Positions 6,758-11,579 of a stretch of 11,579 nt of DNA are shown piece by piece. Position numbers and translations under genes: made by a program. The notes under the pieces were generated by a model, which saw only the letters and a program-made list of their open reading frames with translations, searched no databases and was not told where the DNA came from. Each line of letters begins with the position of its first letter. Within the stretch, counting starts at the first letter, position 1. Source of the stretch: an uncultured bacterium (GTDB lineage: Bacteria > Actinomycetota > Coriobacteriia > Coriobacteriales > Coriobacteriaceae). The DNA is taken from contig CAJMOL010000027.1 in NCBI GenBank assembly GCA_905215095.1, positions 1 through 11,579 on the forward strand, written 5' to 3'.

Positions 6758-6954
6758 ACAGTTAGTTCAGATACGTATAAATGGACACATCAGATCGAGC
6801 CGTTTTGCCGTCAACTCTGTGCAATTCGCCCTGTTCGATAATAAAACAGCTTCAAAACAGCACTATACCGAGCAGTTGGAGCGACCGACCAGCACTACGG
6901 CATCGAATCGAGCGCTTCGATAGCTCGTGTTTTATACGTATCTGAACAAACTGC
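6758..6954. repeat. 197-bp element with terminal inverted repeats, copy 2 (between the nuclease-like gene and pth)
   Basis: The left end 6758-6778 is identical to the left end of copy 1. The right end 6934-6954 matches the copy 1 right end except at two positions. Both copies also share TTTATACGTATCTGAAC on the right side. Arm spacing equals copy 1 to the base, yet the interiors do not align well by eye; short shared strings such as ATTCGCCCT occur at different offsets. The left end lies 36 bases after the stop of the nuclease-like gene. Frames crossing it (for example 6582-6923) look like noise. Confidence 0.8.
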
Positions 6955-7012
6955 CCACCTGGGCTTCTGGCGGCCGCCCAAACGCCACCAAACAGCCTCG
7001 ATCGCCCTCCAT

Positions 7013-7041
7013 TTGACAGCTGTAACGGGGTCGCTCACCAT
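7013..7041 (+). promoter_or_regulatory. Probable promoter of pth
   Basis: A perfect -35 hexamer TTGACA (7013-7018) stands 17 bases before CACCAT (7036-7041), which keeps the key A and T of a -10 box. Transcription would start about 25 bases before the pth start codon. Its position right of element copy 2 means pth would keep its own promoter despite the upstream insert. Confidence 0.45.
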
Positions 7042-7071
7042 AGCAGACGACAAATCGACGAAAGGAAGCAC

Positions 7072-7701
7072 ATGGCAGCTGCACAGCCACTCAAGATTCG
7101 CATGGTTGCCGGGCTTGGCAACCCGGGCGACGAATATGCCGAGACCCGCCACAACGCCGGCTTTAAGGCAATCGACGAGTTGGCCCGTCAGGCCGGCGTC
7201 ACGTACTGGAAAAACCAGGGCGGCGCCGAGATCGCGCTCATCAACATTAACGATGCCGAGGAAGAGGGCGGTAAGCGCCAGATTGTGCTGGTCAAGCCGC
7301 AGTCGTACATGAATACCTCGGGCGGTCCCATCTCCAAGCTCTGCCGCGAGTACAAGATCAAGGCCGAGGAGCTGCTCGTAATCCACGACGAGCTCGATAT
7401 TCCCGCCGGCGACGTGCGCGTCAAGGTGGGCGGCGGCCACGCCGGTCACAACGGCCTGCGCTCCATCATCGACAAGATGGGCAGCCGCGACTTCAGCCGC
7501 ATCCGCACCGGCATCGGCAACCCTCCCGGCAAGATGGCCGTCGCCGACTACGTGCTCAAGCAGCTGCGCGCCCGCGAGGCCGAGGATTTCCAGGACACCT
7601 GCGCCCGCGCGGCCGACGCCGCGGGTCTCGCCATCGTGCACGGCGTGGTCTATGCCCGCGACCATGTCAACGGTGCCGCCTCCGCCAACGGCAAGCACTA
7701 A
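7072..7701 (+). CDS. pth: Peptidyl-tRNA hydrolase
   Basis: Pth releases tRNA from peptidyl-tRNAs that drop off the ribosome and is normally essential. The 209 residues are slightly above the usual 185-200. Conserved sites: VAGLGNPGDEYAETRHNAGF (12-31), containing Asn17 and the catalytic His27; KPQSYMNTSG (75-84), with the tRNA-contacting Met80/Asn81; HDELDIPAG (105-113), with Asp106; GGHAGHNGLRSI (121-132), with Asn127; and RIRTGIGNP (143-151). AAAGGAAG lies just before the ATG at 7072; Met11 would also keep the domain but lacks a ribosome site. In many Gram-positive bacteria glmU, prs and pth lie close together, so the gene between prs and pth here looks like an insertion into that cluster. 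Confidence 0.96.
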   Translation: MAAAQPLKIRMVAGLGNPGDEYAETRHNAGFKAIDELARQAGVTYWKNQGGAEIALININDAEEEGGKRQIVLVKPQSYMNTSGGPISKLCREYKIKAEELLVIHDELDIPAGDVRVKVGGGHAGHNGLRSIIDKMGSRDFSRIRTGIGNPPGKMAVADYVLKQLRAREAEDFQDTCARAADAAGLAIVHGVVYARDHVNGAASANGKH

Positions 7702-7703
7702 AA

Positions 7704-7898
7704 CCTACCATTTAGGGATGTTTATTTTGGCAGGTTTTACCTGCAGAAACGCCCAACCGCAGCATCGCAATCAACCGCGCGCCGACTTACACACATAGCG
7801 CCCCAAAGGGGGCCGGCCTCATCACAACCCGAGGCCGGCCCCCTTTGCCGTTTTACCCGATAAAACTGACCAAAATAAACCTGCCCCTATTTGGTAGG
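7704..7898. repeat. ~195-bp element with long imperfect terminal inverted repeats, downstream of pth
   Basis: The left arm (7704-7739) and right arm (7861-7898) form an imperfect inverted repeat of about 36 bases. CCTACCA pairs with TGGTAGG at the outer ends, GTTTATTTTGG (7720-7730) pairs with CCAAAATAAAC (7870-7880) in the middle, and GTTTTA pairs with TAAAAC at the inner ends. The left end starts two bases after the pth stop. It resembles in size, but not in sequence, the two elements upstream of pth. The interior holds no gene, only the GC-rich hairpin at 7805-7846. Confidence 0.7.
7805..7846 (+). terminator. Strong GC-rich hairpin, likely terminator of pth
   Basis: A perfect 16-base inverted repeat (7805-7820 with 7831-7846; GGGGGCCGGCCTC in the left arm) with a ten-base loop. 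The following sequence has only a broken T run (TTTGCCGTTTTAC), so termination may be less sharp than at prs. The A-tract before and T-tract after the stem are symmetrical, so it could work on both strands. It sits inside the 7704-7898 element. Confidence 0.65.
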
Positions 7899-7961
7899 CC
7901 AAAGTGGATAAACCCTGCTCCCAACCGCCGAAGATACACGTAAGCGACATGTCCATGAGGG

Positions 7962-7967
7962 TATAAT
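7962..7967 (+). promoter_or_regulatory. -10 box of the nfnAB operon
   Basis: A perfect TATAAT lies 105 bases before nfnA. The expected -35 region (around 7938-7945) has no good TTGACA match but lies next to the 8-base palindrome GACATGTC (7946-7953), which could bind an activator or repressor. The call rests on the -10 box alone. Confidence 0.5.
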
Positions 7968-7974
7968 TTGCACC

Positions 7975-8043
7975 GTATGTCTGCACAACGCCTGTGCGCG
8001 TACGGTTTTATTCGGGCTACCGTCCATTTCCGTGGAGGCACGG
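7975..8043 (+). promoter_or_regulatory. Structured 5' leader of nfnA
   Basis: The untranslated leader of about 100 nt after the TATAAT can form three short hairpins in a row: GCACA/TGTGC (7983-7997), ACGGT/ACCGT (8002-8023) and CCGTG/CACGG with a GAGG loop (8030-8043). None has a T run, and I do not recognise a known riboswitch. The GAGG in the last loop is too far upstream to be the nfnA ribosome site, which is GAGAGGGG at 8061-8068. Confidence 0.3.
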
Positions 8044-8072
8044 TTCGGTCGCCCTAACAAGAGAGGGGTTCT

Positions 8073-8912
8073 ATGTATAAGATCCTGGAGAAGACGCAGT
8101 TCTCGGAGAAGGTGTTCAAGTTCCGCATCGAGGCGCCCGCAATCGCCAAGCATGCGCACGCTGGACAGTTCCTCATGGTTCGCGCCAATGAGACGGGCGA
8201 GCGTGTCCCGTTTACCCTGGCCGGCTGGAACGGTGACGAGGGCTGGGTCGAGTTCATCTTCATGGTGATCGGCAAGACCACCGAGATGCTTTCCACCTAC
8301 GAGGCCGGCGAGTCGCTGCGCGACGTCGTGGGCCCGCTGGGCGTTCCCACCGAGATGGCTGAGGGCCCCTGCGCCGTCATTGGCGGCGGCGTCGGCCTGG
8401 CAATTGCCTTCCCGGTCGCCAAGCACCTGGTCGAGACCGGTCACGAGGTGCACGCCATCATGGGCGCCCGCACCAAGGACCTCCTGCTCATGGAGGATCA
8501 GTTCCGCGAGCTCCTCGACGAGGACCACATCCACATCACCACTGACGACGGCTCCTACGGCGAGCAGGGCGTTGTCACCGCTCCGCTGGAGCGCCTGCTG
8601 CAGGACAAGGCCGTGAGCCAGGTCTTCTGCGTCGGCCCCGTTCCGATGATGAAGTTCTCGACCCTCACCGCCCAGAAGTACGACACCCCCATCACCGCGT
8701 CGCTCAATCCCATCATGGTTGACGGCACCGGTATGTGCGGCTGCTGCCGCGTCGAGGTGGGCGGCGTGACCAAGTTCGCTTGCGTCGACGGCCCCGACTT
8801 CGATGCCACCCTGGTCGACTGGGATGACCTTCGTGCCCGCCAGGCCGCTTACCGTTCCGAAGAGGGCGAGGCCCTCAAGGCCTATGAGGAAAAGAGCTGC
8901 GCATGCCACTAG
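8073..8912 (+). CDS. nfnA: NfnA-like small subunit: FAD/NAD(H)-binding ferredoxin:NADP oxidoreductase subunit alpha
   Basis: This is the small, FAD- and [2Fe-2S]-carrying subunit of the NADH-dependent reduced ferredoxin:NADP+ oxidoreductase, a soluble bifurcating enzyme. It is related to the dihydroorotate dehydrogenase electron transfer subunit PyrK. The 279 residues match the family. Motifs: the flavin-binding RVPFTLAGW (44-52), the pyridine-nucleotide GGGVGLA (104-110), VGPVPMM (187-193), and the iron-sulfur loop DGTGMCGCCRV (217-227) with KFACVDGP (234-241). In characterised Nfn the small cluster is held by one Asp and three Cys; here Asp217, Cys222, Cys224, Cys225 and Cys237 are available, so which Cys bind is uncertain. 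GAGAGGGG stands four bases before the ATG. The C-terminal CACH tail overlaps the start of the next gene by ten bases, which suggests tight coupling. Confidence 0.9.
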   Translation: MYKILEKTQFSEKVFKFRIEAPAIAKHAHAGQFLMVRANETGERVPFTLAGWNGDEGWVEFIFMVIGKTTEMLSTYEAGESLRDVVGPLGVPTEMAEGPCAVIGGGVGLAIAFPVAKHLVETGHEVHAIMGARTKDLLLMEDQFRELLDEDHIHITTDDGSYGEQGVVTAPLERLLQDKAVSQVFCVGPVPMMKFSTLTAQKYDTPITASLNPIMVDGTGMCGCCRVEVGGVTKFACVDGPDFDATLVDWDDLRARQAAYRSEEGEALKAYEEKSCACH

Positions 8913-10312
8913 TTAACGGTCGTTTCGTTGCCGATATGAAGTCGCCCCGCACCCCCGATAACGAGGAGCCGGCTGCCGAGCGCGCCTGCGACTTCCGCCC
9001 CGTCGACAAGGGCTTCACCGAGGAGATGGCGCTGGCCGAGGCCGAGCGCTGCCTCAACTGCAAGAAGCCGTTCTGTGTTGAGGGCTGCCCCGTCAACATC
9101 AACATCCCCCGCTTTATCGAGCAGATCCGCGAGAAGGACTTTGGCGGCGCTCTCGATACCATCCGCGAGGACTCCATGCTTCCCGCCATCTGCGGTCGCG
9201 TCTGCCCGCAGGAGAACCAGTGCGAGGGCAAGTGCATCCGCGGCAAGAAGTCCGAGCCCGTGGCCATCGGCCAGCTCGAGCGCTTCCTGGGTGACCGCCC
9301 CGAGCTCGCCTCCACGCCCAAGATGGCCCCCAAGAACGGCAAGAAGGTCGCCGTCGTCGGCTCCGGCCCGTCCGGCATCACCTGCGCCGGCGAGCTCGCC
9401 CGTAACGGCTTTGACGTCACCGTCTTCGAGGCCTTCTTCACCGGCGGCGGCGTGCTGGTCTACGGCATCCCCGAGTTCCGTCTGCCCAAGGCGGTCGTCA
9501 AGCGCGAGATCGACGGCCTGGAGGACATGGGCGTCAAGTTTGAGTACAACTCCGTCGTGGGCAACATGGCCACGGCCGAGGAGCTGTTCGAGCAGGGCTT
9601 CGACGCCATCTACGTGGCGACCGGCGCTGGCCTGCCCAAGTTCCTCAACGTCCCCGGCGAGAACCTGCCCAACGTCTTCTTCGCTAACGAGTACCTCACC
9701 CGCGTGAACCTGATGAAGGCCAACAAGTTCCCCGAGTACGACACCCCCACCAAGCACGGCAAGAACGTCGTCGTCTTTGGTGGCGGCAACGTGGCTATGG
9801 ACGCCGTCCGTACCGCCAAGCGCCTGGGCGCCGAGCACGCCATCATCGCCTACCGTCGTACCGAGGACGAGATGCCCTGCCGTCGCGCCGAGCTGCACCA
9901 TGCCAAGGCCGAGGGCGTCGAGGTTCTGCCGCTCGTCTCCCCGCTCGAGTTTGTCGCTGGCGAGGATGGCTCCGTGTGCGCCGTCAAGGTCCAGAAGATG
10001 GAGCTCGGCGAGCCCGACGAGTCCGGCCGCCGTCGCCCGGTGCCCATCGAGGGCGCCATCGAGGAGATCCCCTGCGACGTCGCGATCTCGGCTATCGGCA
10101 CCAACGCCAACCCCTTCGCAAAGAAGATCGGCGGCAAGATGGAGCTCAACAAGTGGGGCTACATCGTCGCCGACGAGGAGACCGGCCAGACCACCGATCC
10201 CCGCATCTGGGCCGGCGGCGACATCGTCACCGGTGCCGCTACGGTCATTCTGGCGATGGGCGCCGGCAAGAAGGCCGCTGCCTCCATCACCAAGAGCCTG
10301 CTGGGCGAGTAA
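8903..10312 (+). CDS. nfnB: NfnB-like large subunit: NADPH-dependent, glutamate synthase beta-type oxidoreductase
   Basis: This is the large subunit of the Nfn complex, which exchanges electrons among NADPH, ferredoxin and NADH and so balances the cell's redox carriers during fermentation. Similar proteins are often labelled gltA or glutamate synthase small subunit; the adjacent nfnA makes Nfn the better call, and no glutamate synthase large subunit is in view. In the 469 residues, two [4Fe-4S] clusters are supported by Cys50, 53, 58 and 62 (CLNCKKPFCVEGC) and Cys97, 101, 107 and 111 (CGRVCPQENQCEGKC). Next come the FAD site VVGSGPSG (151-158), the GGGVLVYGIPEFRLPK stretch (181-196), the NADP site FGGGNVAMD (292-300), YRRTEDEMP (317-325) and the C-terminal FAD motif WAGGD (436-440). 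The start ATG lies inside the end of nfnA (ten-base overlap), with GAGGA about a dozen bases upstream. Confidence 0.92.
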   Translation: MPLVNGRFVADMKSPRTPDNEEPAAERACDFRPVDKGFTEEMALAEAERCLNCKKPFCVEGCPVNINIPRFIEQIREKDFGGALDTIREDSMLPAICGRVCPQENQCEGKCIRGKKSEPVAIGQLERFLGDRPELASTPKMAPKNGKKVAVVGSGPSGITCAGELARNGFDVTVFEAFFTGGGVLVYGIPEFRLPKAVVKREIDGLEDMGVKFEYNSVVGNMATAEELFEQGFDAIYVATGAGLPKFLNVPGENLPNVFFANEYLTRVNLMKANKFPEYDTPTKHGKNVVVFGGGNVAMDAVRTAKRLGAEHAIIAYRRTEDEMPCRRAELHHAKAEGVEVLPLVSPLEFVAGEDGSVCAVKVQKMELGEPDESGRRRPVPIEGAIEEIPCDVAISAIGTNANPFAKKIGGKMELNKWGYIVADEETGQTTDPRIWAGGDIVTGAATVILAMGAGKKAAASITKSLLGE

Positions 10313-10340
10313 TCACCCTCAGCGCTAGCCATCAAACGGC

Positions 10341-10378
10341 AAAGTCCCCGTCGAGCACACGCCCGGCGGGGACTTTTT
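10341..10378 (+). terminator. Intrinsic terminator of nfnAB
   Basis: AAAGTCCCCG (10341-10350) pairs with CGGGGACTTT (10367-10376) around a 16-base loop that can pair further inside, followed by a T run. It lies 28 bases after the nfnB stop. Confidence 0.85.
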
Positions 10379-10395
10379 CTATACCGGCCGCCCAA

Positions 10396-10430
10396 ACCAC
10401 CACAAAGGGGACAGGCACCTTTGTGGTGGT
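10396..10430. repeat. REP-like palindrome with GGGGACAGGCACC core
   Basis: ACCACCACAAAGG (10396-10408) is a perfect inverted repeat of CCTTTGTGGTGGT (10418-10430), with GGACAGGCA in the loop. From memory, motifs of the type GGGGACAGGNACC flanked by short inverted arms recur across many bacterial genomes and are often linked to IS200-like (REP-associated) transposases. No such transposase gene is in this window. It lies 18 bases after the nfnAB terminator. Confidence 0.65.
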
Positions 10431-10466
10431 CGGGGACTTGGCCGGCGAACCAATTCCGACGTTTGC

Positions 10467-10682
10467 CTCAATCTGTAACACCTGGAGCCCGTTGAGCCTT
10501 GTAGTTGTTACAGATCGAGATCTTGCGCCAGCCGCCTCCGCTTTGCCTCAATCTGTAACAGTTAGAGACCAAATTCCCCGCTACGTGTTACAGATCGAGA
10601 CATTAGATTGGCGGCCGAGCAGTTCATCTCAATCTGTAACATCTAGAGCCGTTTTAGGCAGCTTGGTGTTACAGATTGAGAT
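10467..10682. repeat. Array of three 53-bp inverted-repeat (hairpin) units
   Basis: Three units stand at 10467-10519, 10547-10599 and 10628-10680. In each, CTCAATCTGTAACA is followed by exactly 25 variable bases and then the inverted arm TGTTACAGAT(C/T)GAG. The units start 80 and 81 bases apart, with unrelated 27- and 28-base spacers. Each loop begins with a partly conserved NNTNGAGNCC-like string (for example TCTAGAGCC). The third unit is perfect and extends to 16 pairs (10626-10641 with 10667-10682). Units 1 and 2 have one mismatch, which would be A-C in plus-strand RNA but a G-U wobble in minus-strand RNA. The array lies downstream of the minus-strand surface-protein gene. Apart from it and the palindrome at 10396-10430, the 10379-10718 stretch shows nothing I can name. 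Confidence 0.85.
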
Positions 10683-10718
10683 CTTGCAAAAGCCGAGAAT
10701 GGGCGTTGTCGCCAAAAC

Positions 10719-11579
10719 CTAACGCTTGCGACGCTTGGTCGCGGCGATGCCGGCCGCGGCAACGGTTGCGCCGGCGATGCCCAAGGCGGCGACCGTCATC
10801 GCGGTGGAGTCACCCGTGCTGGCGAGCTCCGTGCCGCCGGACTTCTTGTCGTTCTCGCCCTTACCCTTGGACTTGTTCGTCGTCACCGTGGTCGTCGTCG
10901 AAGTCGAACCGCCCGCAGGTACCCCGGTGCCGCCAGAGCCATCCGCACCGCCGCCCTGCTCGCCGTCGCCAGGCGTCGGGTCCGGCGCCGCCTCATCGGT
11001 CACCGTAATCGTAATGTTCAGACGCTCGGAATACTCGCTGTACGACATGCCAGGGCGCTGTGCCGCAATGCGCACATACATGTTGCTATCGAGCGCAATG
11101 GGCTCGGTGTACTTTACACGGCCTTCGTCACGGCAGGGGCAGGTGTCGTTGGTGGTGTACCAAATCGTCGCGCCATCCTCGGCAGAAAGCTCCAGCTTCG
11201 TGCCCTTGGGCACCGTAATGTAGTTCTCCTTGGGCGACCATGCACCAAACGTCGTCGCACCAATCGTCGCCACCGGTCGCGCCGGTCGCACTGCCTCGGC
11301 AGACACGCGAACGTCGACCTGCTTGGACAGCGCCGTGCCGCCCACCGCCGCCGTCAACGTCGTCAAACCGGGCAGAGCACCATGCAGCACAAACGTCGCC
11401 GCACCGTCCTCGCCCGTCACGGCCTGGGTGGTATCGACAGGGCAGATAGCCGAGGACTCCAGCCCAACACTAACCTTGGCGCCCGCAAACGGCTTGCCCG
11501 CCTTATCGGTCACGTGCGCCACCAGCTCAAAGTCACTGCCATCAAGCATGGTCACGGCCTGCTCCACGTTGAGCTTGAG
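10719..11579 (-). CDS. Cell-wall-anchored surface protein with LAxTG-type sorting signal, 5' part outside window
   Basis: The frame is open to the right edge, so only the last 286 residues are visible (numbered from the edge). Residues about 17-93 look like a bacterial Ig-like (invasin/Big-1) fold: HVTDKAGKPFAGAKVSV, then TGEDGAATF and GLTTLTAAVGG. Residues about 100-192 look like a chitobiase/hexosaminidase C-terminal (CHB_HEX_C) repeat: ITVPKGTKLELSAEDG, IWYTTNDTCPC, ALDSNMYVRIAA, YSEYSERLNI. A Gly/Pro/Thr/Ser-rich spacer follows (about 193-250), then the sorting signal LASTGD (252-257), a hydrophobic stretch (about 260-280) and the tail KRRKR. LAxTG rather than LPxTG is a motif read by class E-type sortases in actinobacteria; whether that holds here is inference. 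The GTG at 11567 is internal and not a credible start. Function could be adhesion or structural display. Confidence 0.88.
   Translation of the reverse strand, partial: LKLNVEQAVTMLDGSDFELVAHVTDKAGKPFAGAKVSVGLESSAICPVDTTQAVTGEDGAATFVLHGALPGLTTLTAAVGGTALSKQVDVRVSAEAVRPARPVATIGATTFGAWSPKENYITVPKGTKLELSAEDGATIWYTTNDTCPCRDEGRVKYTEPIALDSNMYVRIAAQRPGMSYSEYSERLNITITVTDEAAPDPTPGDGEQGGGADGSGGTGVPAGGSTSTTTTVTTNKSKGKGENDKKSGGTELASTGDSTAMTVAALGIAGATVAAAGIAATKRRKR

Noticed and set aside
6582..6923. 113-codon frame over the end of the nuclease-like gene and element copy 2
   Set aside because: It overlaps a better gene in another frame and looks like random Ser/Arg-rich sequence.
7887..9901. Long minus-strand frames antisense to nfnA and nfnB
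   Set aside because: They mirror the codon bias of the nfn genes, have no ribosome sites, and the plus strand carries all the expected cofactor motifs.
10467..10682. CRISPR array or integron attC sites
   Set aside because: Neighbouring repeats are inverted rather than direct and only about 14 bases long, no cas gene is present, and the arms lack the GTTRRRY / RYYYAAC core sites of attC.
11240..11567. GTG at 11567 as the start of the surface protein, and the plus-strand frame opposite it
   Set aside because: The minus-strand frame stays open to the window edge and no signal peptide follows that GTG, so the true start lies outside; the plus-strand frame is a shadow.

Overview
The window looks like chromosomal DNA of a high-GC, anaerobic gut actinobacterium of the class Coriobacteriia, most likely Collinsella or a near relative. 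This is inferred from strongly G/C-biased third codon positions, the glmU-prs-pth gene set, an NfnAB pair, a surface protein ending in a LAxTG-type sorting signal, and an orphan nuclease-fold protein of a type I associate with that class. No 16S rRNA or other decisive marker is present.

Layout. Positions 1-2360 (minus strand) hold part of an energy-coupling-factor (ECF) importer: a tandem ATPase that runs off the left edge and its transmembrane T component, overlapping by one base. On the plus strand follow glmU (UDP-GlcNAc synthesis) and prs (PRPP synthesis), each closed by a strong intrinsic terminator. Between prs and pth lies an insert-like stretch (about 5230-6955). It has a GAA-rich, lower-GC gene for a PD-(D/E)XK/DUF559-like protein, bracketed by two elements of exactly the same length (197 bp) with the same ~21-bp terminal inverted repeats. 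Then come pth (peptidyl-tRNA hydrolase), a second kind of ~195-bp inverted-repeat element with a GC-rich hairpin inside it, and an nfnA-nfnB operon (electron-bifurcating ferredoxin:NADP oxidoreductase) behind a clear -10 box and a roughly 100-nt structured leader. After nfnB come a terminator, a REP-like palindrome around GGGGACAGGCACC, and an array of three 53-bp hairpin units at 80-81 bp period. The right edge holds the 3' part of a minus-strand cell-wall-anchored surface protein.

The plus-strand enzymes are housekeeping: cell-wall precursor and nucleotide precursor synthesis, tRNA recycling and redox balance. They do not form one operon, because terminators separate them. The most unusual content is in the four intergenic regions, which carry at least four distinct families of inverted repeat. 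The best candidates for something undescribed are the repeat-bracketed nuclease-like gene (5233-6954) and the triple hairpin array (10467-10682). All function calls come from reading motifs by eye; no database search was possible.
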